NCBI GenBank assembly: GCA_946186125.1
Contig: CAMHLZ010000026.1
Location: forward strand, 1-52,458
DNA length: 52,458 nt
Direction: 5' to 3'
Source: an uncultured Lachnospira sp.
Lineage (GTDB): Bacteria; Bacillota; Clostridia; Lachnospirales; Lachnospiraceae
Below are positions 45,758 through 52,407 of this stretch, piece after piece (within the stretch, counting starts at the first letter, position 1; each line of letters opens with the position of its first letter). The notes below the pieces were generated by a model. That model was not told the origin of the DNA. It did no database searches and saw nothing but the letters and a program-made list of their open reading frames with translations. The translations under genes and the position numbers were made by a program.

Positions 45758-46022
45758 CTTGCTCACCTCTCAAATCTGATAACCACAGCAACATATCTTC
45801 GACCACGGAAGTGTTTAAACTGTAGTAGATAAAATTTTTCTCTTTTTCTTCATAAATTAGTTCCGCATTTTTAAGAATTTTTAAATGATATGAAATGGTT
45901 GCCCCTGTCATATCAAAGTGACTGCCAATCTCTCCGGCTGACATTCGTCCGACTTTTAGCAGTGTTAAAATTTCTCGTCTTGCGGGGTCTGCAAGAGCCT
46001 TAAAAGTTTCAGCAAATGCCAT
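45744..46022 (-). CDS. sdpR: SdpR-like ArsR-family repressor (92 aa)
   Basis: A small winged-HTH protein: FAETFKALADPARREILTLL at the start, KVGRMSAGEIGSHFDMTGAT as recognition part and ISYHLKILKNAELI with the wing IYEEKEKNFIYYSL. No Cys metal-binding motif, so it fits the non-metal SdpR group that represses its own sdpRI operon. ATG 46022 is chosen for GGAGGTG at the correct distance. Its operator is at 46063-46088. Confidence 0.88.
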   Translation of the reverse strand: MAFAETFKALADPARREILTLLKVGRMSAGEIGSHFDMTGATISYHLKILKNAELIYEEKEKNFIYYSLNTSVVEDMLLWLSDLRGEQDEKN

Positions 46023-46062
46023 ATGCATCACCTCCATCAATTACAATGGTATTTTGATAAAA

Positions 46063-46113
46063 ATCTAATTAGATATTTGTCTAAATTATAGCAGGAAGTA
46101 TAGGGGGAGTCAA
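46063..46113 (-). promoter_or_regulatory. Promoter and operator of sdpRI
   Basis: On the minus strand TTGACT (46113-46108), 17 bases and TATAAT (46090-46085) make a strong promoter. Past it lie the perfect palindrome ATCTAATTAGAT (46063-46074) and an overlapping ATTAGA(n6)TCTAAAT, likely SdpR sites over the start of transcription. Confidence 0.7.
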
Positions 46114-46154
46114 TATCTATTTAGAAAAAAATCGAAATTATAGGGATGACGTTT

Positions 46155-46254
46155 AAGGAGTTATAGGTTGCTTTAAAGAGTTATAGGTCGTTTTAAGGAG
46201 TTATAGGTCACTTTAAGGAGTTATAGGGTCTTTCGAGGAGTTATCCTTGATTTA
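46155..46254 (+). repeat. 20-bp direct repeat array (5 units), activator sites of the first bacteriocin-like gene
   Basis: Units start at 46155, 46175, 46195, 46215 and 46235, an exact 20-bp period. Consensus AAGGAGTTATAGGTCGCTTT; the last unit is changed to GAGGAGTTATCCTTGATTTA and contributes the -35 box. A degenerate unit may precede (46135). A matching array with 7 units is at 51665-51804. Two helical turns per unit place all copies on one face of the DNA, as for arrays of activator sites. Confidence 0.9.
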
Positions 46255-46324
46255 TAGTAATTTATTTGATATTTTATTTGTGAACAGAATTTGCTACCGG
46301 ATAAAGTATACAGCAATTTTTGTA
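46235..46324 (+). promoter_or_regulatory. Promoter and leader, near-identical copy 1
   Basis: TTGATT (46247-46252), a 17-base spacer and TATTTT (46270-46275). The 90 bases 46235-46324 match 51785-51874 except for one base (46261). The leader holds a short TTGCT/AGCAA hairpin followed by TTTTTG, which could attenuate transcription. Confidence 0.75.
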
Positions 46325-46350
46325 TCAATAAATTATAGGAGGAATTATAG

Positions 46351-46725
46351 TTGAAAACCAGAAAAAAAATATTTACACTTTGTATGGTGTGTGTTCTGTT
46401 AGGAGGAACAATTACAAGTGTATCGGCAATCTCTTTAGCAAAATCCTTTTCAGGCGGCTCAAATTTAGAATGTATAGCAACTGATATAATAAAAGGATGT
46501 AAGTATAAAAAAACTTCTTGGGCTCGAACTGTAGGCTATAAAAAGAGTCATTATGTTAGAGCATATATAGGAGGGACTTCTTCGAGTGCCAGCGGAGCGT
46601 GGGCTGATACAGGCAGATGCTATTCAAATGGTGATATATATAGGTCGTGTAGTACATCGCAATGGGACTATGGAAAACCTACATACGAAGTATTTCCGAG
46701 AGCATATGCGAAATATGGTACTTGA
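46351..46725 (+). CDS. Small secreted bacteriocin-like protein with Cys (124 aa)
   Basis: Signal peptide in residues 1-27 (MKTRKKIF, hydrophobic core, SVSA). The mature domain of about 97 residues has four Cys and many Ser, Gly, Tyr and Trp: SNLECIATDIIKGC, KKSHYVRAYIGGTSSSASGA, WADTGRCYSNGDIYRSCSTS. It starts with TTG 46351, with AGGAGGA 7 bases before. It is followed by ABC transporter genes and preceded by the same promoter as the lactococcin 972-like gene at 51902, which suggests a bacteriocin or peptide toxin. No close family is recognised; two disulfides are possible. Confidence 0.75.
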   Translation: MKTRKKIFTLCMVCVLLGGTITSVSAISLAKSFSGGSNLECIATDIIKGCKYKKTSWARTVGYKKSHYVRAYIGGTSSSASGAWADTGRCYSNGDIYRSCSTSQWDYGKPTYEVFPRAYAKYGT

Positions 46726-46815
46726 TAATTCTTATAGAAATTTTTCAGAAAAGGGTGTGGAGTACACATCCTTTTTTGAAATGAAGAAACAAATTGGAAA
46801 GGACATGGAAAGCAA

Positions 46816-47823
46816 TTGAAAAAGAGAAAACTATTAAGCACACTGCTACTTGTTCTGGTATGTGTATTGCCCATTTTATGCATATTAATGATACATCATT
46901 TATCGCTGAGTAAAACATTAGTAAATATGGAAACAGGCTCATTCGGAAAATCTTCTTTCATAGTATCAATGGCAGACGGTTCTGACGAAGACAGATTGGA
47001 ATTATACAATTATTTATCAAAAGAAAAATTATCATGTGGAATATATCTGGACGATGAAGAAAATTCGGAGTATACCGTCAGATATATGGCATTTACGAGG
47101 CAATACGTGGATTTTATTATGGAAAACGGAAGATTTTTTGAAAAGAAAGATTTTAAGTCGGAAAATAAAGTCGCTGTTATAGGAAAAAAAGTAGAAAATA
47201 CATACAAAATAAAGGGAAAAGAGTATATTCAGATTAATGGCACTGAATACCTTGTGATTGGTAAAATGGGATATGAAGAAGATATGGCATTTGATAATTA
47301 TATTTTAGTCAATCTTTTTGCATGTGAAAATGAGTTACTGAACCTTTACACACTGGATTTCTTTTCAGACATAGATGGACAGGGTGTGATTAATGGTTGT
47401 GAAGCCAATATGAAAGAACGCGGATGTGAGCTTGAAGTGTTGGCAGGAACTGATAGTTTCGCAGATACAGTAAAGATAGATTTTCATGATATATCATATT
47501 TTGCCGGTTTATTGTCATGCTACATATTGTGTGTACTCTTGATTTCATATCAGTGGCTGATGTTACAGAGAAGAGAGCTGGCGGTTCACAGATTAGTGGG
47601 AGCATCAAAAAAACAGGTTGTTATCAGGATTATGTCACATTATATAGCATACATGTGTATATCATTTCTATCGGGATATATATATTGCAGATTTAAGTAT
47701 CCGTCGTATAGAACCTCCTTTTTCAAGGGATATAGTATAAGTGTAGTGATATTAATCATATTTATGTTTTTTGAAATATTGCAGATAAAGAATGATTCCG
47801 TGGAGGAGGCTATAAAAAAATGA
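46816..47823 (+). CDS. FtsX-like membrane protein of bacteriocin cluster, first half (335 aa)
   Basis: One N-terminal helix (about 6-26), an outer domain of about 190 residues, and three C-terminal helices. Between the first two of these lies LQRRELAVHRLVGASKKQVV, the FtsX/MacB hallmark. Such proteins are found in clusters with lactococcin 972-like bacteriocins ('bacteriocin-associated integral membrane protein'); those are usually one chain of about 650-700 residues, here split in two overlapping genes. Start is TTG 46816, behind GGACATGGAAAGC. Overlap with the next gene is ATGA. Confidence 0.75.
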   Translation: MKKRKLLSTLLLVLVCVLPILCILMIHHLSLSKTLVNMETGSFGKSSFIVSMADGSDEDRLELYNYLSKEKLSCGIYLDDEENSEYTVRYMAFTRQYVDFIMENGRFFEKKDFKSENKVAVIGKKVENTYKIKGKEYIQINGTEYLVIGKMGYEEDMAFDNYILVNLFACENELLNLYTLDFFSDIDGQGVINGCEANMKERGCELEVLAGTDSFADTVKIDFHDISYFAGLLSCYILCVLLISYQWLMLQRRELAVHRLVGASKKQVVIRIMSHYIAYMCISFLSGYIYCRFKYPSYRTSFFKGYSISVVILIIFMFFEILQIKNDSVEEAIKK

Positions 47824-49100
47824 TAATATGTAAAAAAATATGGGAAATGACATGCCATAACATGATTATAGTTACGCTGATGCTTTTTTTAATAACCGGA
47901 AGTCTCATAATGACGGGGATTTTAGTAAAAAAACAAGAGAAAAGTCAGGAAAATGCAGATAGGTTTGAAGAGGAATATGGTGAAAACCAATATTACTGGG
48001 TAACGGAGGCGTTGGACGACAGGCAGTATTATACATATCTTGAGGGAGATTATAACGGAACGCAGTATAAAGGACTGGTTAACGTTTTACAGAGCCTGTG
48101 GGATGAAAAACAATTTTCATTTTGTACGTGCTGCTGTCAGTCATTTTGTACCAATAGTAAAATGCAGGATATTTTCTTAGAAGGATATGAGGATGGATAT
48201 GCAGATTTTGCAGTGTCTAAGCGTAATGGCACAGATTGGTACGAAGTAAAAACGTTGATGGTGAGTGAAAAATTTTTTGAAATTAATCACATAAATGTCA
48301 AGTCAGGAGAAAAGTTTTCACAGCAGGACTACCTGTGGAAAGAAGGTGAAATTGTTCCGGTTTTATTGGGAAAATCTTACGAGAATTTCTATCATATTAA
48401 TGATGTCTTTAGTGGTGAATATTTTGGAAAAGAGCTAACGCTTAAGGTAATAGGATTTTTAGATGATAACAGTTTTTATTTATCATCCAGTAAAAATGAT
48501 TTTGTTTCTGTCGAGAGGTATATGGTGTTACCGGCACTTGAAATAGAGGAAAAAACAGAATTTTCACAATTACTGTCATTGATGGAATTGAATGGAACAA
48601 TTGTGTCAAAGACAGGATTTCAAAATACAGGTGGGATATGTACGGAGCTGATAGAGAATCAGGGGTTAAAGTGGGAGTTGAACCTGCATAATCCACAGGA
48701 TGAATCCCCCCAATTTGTCGTGAAGAAATATAGGAAAATGACAGGACAGGTGGCAGAGCAATTTAGAATTTTGGTTTTATTGGTCATGGTGTTTGCAATA
48801 ATAGCATTGCTGATTAATTCATTTAGCATTTTGAAGAAGAATCAATACGCGTTTGGTGTAGAATTATTGTGTGGAGCGTCATATAAAAATATTTTAATGG
48901 AAGGTGCAGGATTTATATTTTTTATTTTATTTACGGGAGATTTGTGGGCGGTTTTATTTTTGCTTGCAATGAATAGCGGAATAAGAAGCATTATTTTAAT
49001 ACAGATAATTGTTGGAACAGCTTCAGTCATAACGTTAATATGCTGCATTGTTTACATGAAAAAAATGGAAATTGGAGATATAATTGGAGGTCAGGAATAA
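47820..49100 (+). CDS. FtsX-like membrane protein of bacteriocin cluster, second half (426 aa)
   Basis: Same plan as its neighbour: helix at about 15-35, outer domain to about 320, three helices to the end, and the hallmark KKNQYAFGVELLCGASYKNI. The outer domain has an odd cluster of Cys (FCTCCCQSFC near 100-110). Together with 46816 it gives two FtsX-type halves around one ATPase, the layout of a MacB/LolCDE-like exporter or resistance pump. Starts inside the previous stop (ATGA). Confidence 0.75.
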   Translation: MIICKKIWEMTCHNMIIVTLMLFLITGSLIMTGILVKKQEKSQENADRFEEEYGENQYYWVTEALDDRQYYTYLEGDYNGTQYKGLVNVLQSLWDEKQFSFCTCCCQSFCTNSKMQDIFLEGYEDGYADFAVSKRNGTDWYEVKTLMVSEKFFEINHINVKSGEKFSQQDYLWKEGEIVPVLLGKSYENFYHINDVFSGEYFGKELTLKVIGFLDDNSFYLSSSKNDFVSVERYMVLPALEIEEKTEFSQLLSLMELNGTIVSKTGFQNTGGICTELIENQGLKWELNLHNPQDESPQFVVKKYRKMTGQVAEQFRILVLLVMVFAIIALLINSFSILKKNQYAFGVELLCGASYKNILMEGAGFIFFILFTGDLWAVLFLLAMNSGIRSIILIQIIVGTASVITLICCIVYMKKMEIGDIIGGQE

Positions 49101-49765
49101 TGTTGATTGATATGAACCGGATAGATGTAACGTATGGAAAAAAACTGGGGGTAGTACCGGCTTTAAAGCAGGTTTCTCTTCAGGTAAATGAGGGAGAGTT
49201 TTTGACAATTATGGGAAAAAGCGGATGTGGAAAATCTACACTGCTAAATGTACTTGGAACTATTCGTGAGCCTGATGGCGGAACTTATTTTTTTGACGGG
49301 AAAGATGTTTTGCAAATGAAAGACAGTGAAAAGGCGAGATTTCGTAATCAGAACATAGGGTTCGTCGTACAGCATTTTGCTTTGCTCGGTGAAAGGACAA
49401 TATATGATAATATTGCCTTGCCTCTTCATTATATGCGAATTGGAAATCGTGAAATTCGAGTAAGAGTTGATAGACTTTTGGAAAAAATGGAATTGACAGA
49501 TAAAAAACATAAATATCCCTATGAATTATCGGGCGGGCAGTGTCAGAGAACTGCCATTGCCAGAGCATTGGTAACCAATCCAAAATTATTATTGGCAGAT
49601 GAGCCCACGGGAGCTTTGGATGAAGAAACCGGCAGGAATGTAATGAAATTATTACAGGAAATTAATAAAAACGGAACCACAATTATTATGGTTACCCATG
49701 ATAGTGATTTCGCAAAACTGGGGAGCAGGAGTGTTACAATGCAGGATGGTATGTTTACAGGATAG
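49100..49765 (+). CDS. ABC transporter ATP-binding protein of the bacteriocin cluster (221 aa)
   Basis: MacB/LolD-type ATPase: Walker A GKSGCGKSTLLN near 38, signature LSGGQCQRTAIARAL near 137, Walker B LLLADEPTGALDEETG near 158 and MVTHDSDF. It starts at ATG 49100, in a TAATG overlap with the permease gene and with GGAGGT in front; the longer frame from 49040 has no site. Together with the two FtsX-like proteins it probably exports the secreted peptide or clears it from the membrane (immunity). Confidence 0.92.
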   Translation: MLIDMNRIDVTYGKKLGVVPALKQVSLQVNEGEFLTIMGKSGCGKSTLLNVLGTIREPDGGTYFFDGKDVLQMKDSEKARFRNQNIGFVVQHFALLGERTIYDNIALPLHYMRIGNREIRVRVDRLLEKMELTDKKHKYPYELSGGQCQRTAIARALVTNPKLLLADEPTGALDEETGRNVMKLLQEINKNGTTIIMVTHDSDFAKLGSRSVTMQDGMFTG

Positions 49766-49788
49766 ATTTGTGAAACTATATTACGTTC

Positions 49789-49829
49789 GAGGAGTTATCC
49801 TTGATTTATAATAGAGTATTTGATAAGTT
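49789..49829 (+). promoter_or_regulatory. Third copy of the bacteriocin promoter box (single unit)
   Basis: GAGGAGTTATCCTTGATTTA at 49789-49808 equals the last unit of both arrays, with TTGATT (49801-49806) as -35 and, 17 bases on, TAAGTT as a poor -10. There is no upstream repeat array. Confidence 0.65.
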
Positions 49830-49883
49830 AATTATAGACATCTAATAACAGTGTATTGGAATTTCAGAGGAATGGAGATTAAT

Positions 49884-50391
49884 ATGAATATTGTACACAA
49901 AGGTTGGAACTGGGAAAATATTGATTCGGACTCATGGTTAAATGTTTCTGAAGAATTTTTGCCTGTGGCATTAAAATGGAAAAATAAATATCATACAATC
50001 CTTGATATTGCTGCCGGAAAAGGTAGACATGCATTGTTTTCATACAATATATCATACGGATTTTGCAGGGGTAAAGAAGGCGATAGATGAAATACATAGG
50101 GTATTGAACGAAAATGGTGAGGCATATATTACATTCAATTCAAAAGATAATATAAGTTTTAAAGAGGAAGATACTATAGACGGAAATACGATAATTAAAA
50201 AAAGCAAAATTGAAGATGGTATTCCTCATTGTTATGTTGATGAAAAAGAGGTTGAAGATTTGTTATCGGCGTTTGAAATAATTTCAATTTCGAAGATAAC
50301 AGAGTATACCAGAAAGGGAAAAAAGGTGTGTAGGGTACACTATTATACACATGTAAAAAAGGGAATGAAAAAAATGAATGTGGATAATTAG
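49884..50391 (+). pseudogene. SAM-dependent methyltransferase with internal deletion
   Basis: The first part (49884-50045) reads WNWENIDSDSWLNVSEEFLP then ILDIAAGKGRHALF, motif I of a class I methyltransferase. The second part (from about 50040, shifted by one frame) reads IYHTDFAGVKKAIDEIHRVL, NENGEAYITFNSKD, the post-motif region. About 60-80 residues with motifs II and III are missing. It stands behind the single bacteriocin-type box, so it once belonged to the regulon. Confidence 0.72.
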
Positions 50392-50408
50392 GAAGGATGT
50401 TATTGATT

Positions 50409-50579
50409 ATGAAAAGCATTGCGAAAAAGTTATTGAGAATAGTTGGTATAGTAGATTCTTTGGTTATATTTGCGTTTGCTATTTTGTATTTTATAGGCAA
50501 ATATAATTTTATTAAGCTATTACCAGTAGTGTTAGCGATTTTGTGTATAGTGGCTATTTTTGGTAAAAAATTGGACTAG
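50409..50579 (+). CDS. Small two-helix membrane protein, possible immunity protein (56 aa)
   Basis: MKSIAKKLLRIVG, then a helix of about 20 residues (IVDSLVIFAFAILYFIG), a short turn (KYNFIK) and a second helix (LLPVVLAILCIVAIFG) with a basic tail. GGAAGG lies 12 bases before ATG 50409; ATG 50397 directly abuts it. It follows the broken methyltransferase gene. Small proteins with two helices beside bacteriocin genes are often immunity proteins; nothing more specific can be said. Confidence 0.55.
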   Translation: MKSIAKKLLRIVGIVDSLVIFAFAILYFIGKYNFIKLLPVVLAILCIVAIFGKKLD

Positions 50580-50920
50580 TATAGTCGTTTTTAAATACAC
50601 CCGCTTTATTTGAGAAGCGAAAGGAAGGAAAACAATAAATATGAGGTTACTATTTTTTAAAAACATGCTATTTGCGGGAACCGGAACAGAAGTGGAATTT
50701 GCGTGTTATATTATTTATACATTTTGAGGTATGGAAGAAATTATAATTAATATGAGTAGTTTAATAAAAAGTATTACAATATCATGAATGCTTCTTGACC
50801 ATTGAAATATAATACCCGATGTAAAATAATTTGTTCTAACGTGTAATAATTAAACATAGTTATACAAAAACAGTAGGATGAAGATGCAGGAAATTAATTT
50901 TTATAAGATTGGAGAAAAAA
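50580..50920. other. AT-rich gap with one doubtful 28-codon frame
   Basis: Only one short frame is plausible (ATG 50641 to TGA 50727, MRLLFFKNMLFAGTGTEVEF) with AAAGGAAGG upstream; it resembles nothing and may be debris. The rest is AT-rich without clear signals. Confidence 0.35.
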
Positions 50921-51082
50921 GTGAAAAAAACAATTATTAATATTATTTTGATAGTATTGTGTTTGATTGCTCTGTGTATAAACTTCTGGATGGAGAAATA
51001 CAGTGCATTAGGAGGGTTTTGCATATTCTTAATGGGTATATTATCAATAGCAAAGGACAAAATATATAGTAACAAAGAGTAA
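50921..51082 (+). CDS. Small two-helix membrane protein, possible immunity protein (53 aa)
   Basis: Starts with GTG 50921 (TTGGAG 6 bases upstream). MKKTIINIILIVLCLIALCI is helix one, WMEKYSALGG a loop and GFCIFLMGILSIA helix two, ending in a charged KDKIYSNKE. Size and plan are close to the protein at 50409 although the sequences differ. It lies just before the LytTR gene on the other strand and a hairpin closes it (51118-51158). An immunity role is inference from context only. Confidence 0.6.
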   Translation: MKKTIINIILIVLCLIALCINFWMEKYSALGGFCIFLMGILSIAKDKIYSNKE

Positions 51083-51117
51083 TAACATTGAAGTCAATCT
51101 ATACTTAATTACAAGAT

Positions 51118-51158
51118 CCGCTTTCGCTAACGCAATAAGCCGTTAGCACCCAAAGCGG
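51118..51158. terminator. Two-part hairpin between convergent genes
   Basis: CCGCTTT pairs with AAAGCGG and inside it GCTAACG pairs with CGTTAGC around an 8-base loop. A run of T follows at 51175-51181. Confidence 0.65.
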
Positions 51159-51223
51159 CTGTATTGTTGATTGAATTTTTTTAGAAAATCTCAATTCAAA
51201 ATACAAATCAAAAGAAGTAAAAA

Positions 51224-51553
51224 TTATAAATGAGCTAAATAAAACTCATCAAATGCACGTCGATAATTCTTGGAAATCTTAAAATCTATATCATTTATGT
51301 AAATTCTGTCCCCTTCATAATGAGTGATTTTTTTAATATTTATAACAAATTTACGATTAACTTGGACGAAGAGACATTTATCTAATTCGCTAAACAGGCT
51401 TACCAAAGAAACATCTCTTCTAAAAGAATTATCGCCCTGATATATAACAGAATATCCGTTATATGCCATAATATAATCAATATCACTTTGTTTAATAGAA
51501 TAAGAAAAACGGTTATGAAACACCTTAAGTAATTTATCAGAAATATTTGACAT
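51224..51553 (-). CDS. LytTR-domain DNA-binding regulator without receiver domain (109 aa)
   Basis: Almost the whole protein is a LytTR domain: SDIDYIMAYNGYSVIYQGDN near 25, VSLVSLFSELDKCLFVQVNR with the conserved (H/N)R, KFVINIKKITHYEGDRIYIN and DIDFKISKNYRRAFDEF at the end. LytTR proteins activate bacteriocin and competence genes by binding direct repeats two helical turns apart. No receiver domain or membrane anchor exists, so it would respond to its own level or to a partner. AGGAGG is 10 bases before ATG 51553. Its promoter faces away from the 7-unit repeat array. Confidence 0.88.
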   Translation of the reverse strand: MSNISDKLLKVFHNRFSYSIKQSDIDYIMAYNGYSVIYQGDNSFRRDVSLVSLFSELDKCLFVQVNRKFVINIKKITHYEGDRIYINDIDFKISKNYRRAFDEFYLAHL

Positions 51554-51600
51554 AATTATTTATCCTCCTGTAAATTGTGTCAGTAAATTAATGCATTAGG

Positions 51601-51629
51601 ATTGTATCATAAAAATTTTTTTTAGTCAA
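51601..51629 (-). promoter_or_regulatory. Promoter of the LytTR gene
   Basis: On the minus strand TTGACT (51629-51624), 17 bases and TACAAT (51606-51601). The divergent repeat array begins 36 bases beyond its -35 box, so the array may act on both genes. Confidence 0.75.
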
Positions 51630-51664
51630 GTATGTGTGAATTTGTTGCTATAGAAATGACGTCT

Positions 51665-51804
51665 AAGGAGTTATAGGTCGTTTTAAGGAGTTATAGGTCG
51701 CTTTAGGGAGTTATAGGTCGCTCTAAGGAGTTACAGGGCGCTTCAAAGAGTTATAGGTCACTTTAAGGGATTATAGGTCGCTTCGAGGAGTTATCCTTGA
51801 TTTA
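51665..51804 (+). repeat. 20-bp direct repeat array (7 units), activator sites of the second bacteriocin gene
   Basis: Units start at 51665, 51685, 51705, 51725, 51745, 51765 and 51785, an exact 20-bp period. Same consensus as at 46155 (AAGGAGTTATAGGTCGCTTT), with point differences and the same altered last unit that reaches the -35 box. Because units differ individually between the arrays, they have evolved separately while the spacing was kept. Confidence 0.92.
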
Positions 51805-51874
51805 TAGTAACTTATTTGATATTTTATTTGTGAACAGAATTTGCTACCGGATAAAGTATACAGCAATTTTTGTA
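51785..51874 (+). promoter_or_regulatory. Promoter and leader, near-identical copy 2
   Basis: TTGATT (51797-51802), 17-base spacer, TATTTT (51820-51825), then the same leader as at 46276-46324 with its small TTGCT/AGCAA hairpin and T-run. Downstream of 51874 the two copies diverge. Confidence 0.75.
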
Positions 51875-51901
51875 AAATGAAAAAAGAATGAGAAATATTT
51901 A

Positions 51902-52186
51902 ATGAAAAAGAAATTTTTAACAGTGGTGACTGCACTCTCCCTTGTTGCAGCTACGGCTATTCCTACGTTTGCAGCAACAGTATGGTACAAAGGTTCGGCA
52001 GTAAGCTGGGATTATGGCAGAAGTTTAAAAGTATATAGTTATTCAAATGTACAGTCATCTGTATATGAGCATTCTGCAACTGCTAATACAACAAGTTCTG
52101 GATGGAAATTACCTTGTGATGTGGCAAAAGCAAAACAGTTTGTAGGTACTAAAACAGCAACAGCGTATTGGAATTGCAGAGGCTAG
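51902..52186 (+). CDS. Lactococcin 972-like secreted bacteriocin (94 aa)
   Basis: Signal peptide in residues 1-24 (MKKKFLTVVTALSLVAATAI, cleavage after TFA). The mature part of about 70 residues follows the lactococcin 972 pattern: a Trp/Tyr start (VWYKGSAVSWDYG), a Tyr-Ser repeat with H (KVYSYSNVQSSVYEHSATA), and an aromatic end (TATAYWNCRG). Lactococcin 972 blocks septum formation by binding lipid II. Two Cys are present here. The ribosome binding site is weak. Two TAA/TGA-closed mini frames directly before may affect translation. Confidence 0.75.
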   Translation: MKKKFLTVVTALSLVAATAIPTFAATVWYKGSAVSWDYGRSLKVYSYSNVQSSVYEHSATANTTSSGWKLPCDVAKAKQFVGTKTATAYWNCRG

Positions 52187-52200
52187 GAGGACAATTATTA

Positions 52201-52374
52201 TGGAAAAAGTATCATTAACAGGTGCTTTAAAAATTCCAGGAATGATTGTCATAATGATGCAGGGCATGGTTATTGCCCTGCTTGCTGTATTTATGTTTGA
52301 TAGTTCTTACTTGGATGCATGGAGTACATATGGAAATGGGAGTCAGACCATTATGTCGGGAGAGGAGCTGTGAA
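52201..52374 (+). CDS. Small membrane protein after the bacteriocin gene (57 aa)
   Basis: ATG 52201 follows the bacteriocin stop by 14 bases with AGGAGGAC upstream, so it is in the same operon. The chain MEKVSLTGALKIPGMIVIMM QGMVIALLAVFMF has one helix and then an acidic, polar end (SYLDAWSTYG to SGEEL). It may be an immunity protein or the truncated start of a longer membrane protein; I cannot tell. Confidence 0.6.
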
Positions 52375-52407
52375 TAGTAACGATTTATCATAACAATGTA
52401 ATTTTTT

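Noticed and set aside
46155-46254. CRISPR array
   Set aside because: Units are contiguous 20-mers without spacers and end in a promoter; no cas genes. The same holds for 51665-51804 and the 33-bp repeat at 43567.
46586-46819. Open frame of 77 residues overlapping the secreted protein gene
   Set aside because: Shadow frame of the gene at 46351 running on into the intergenic region; no ribosome binding site.
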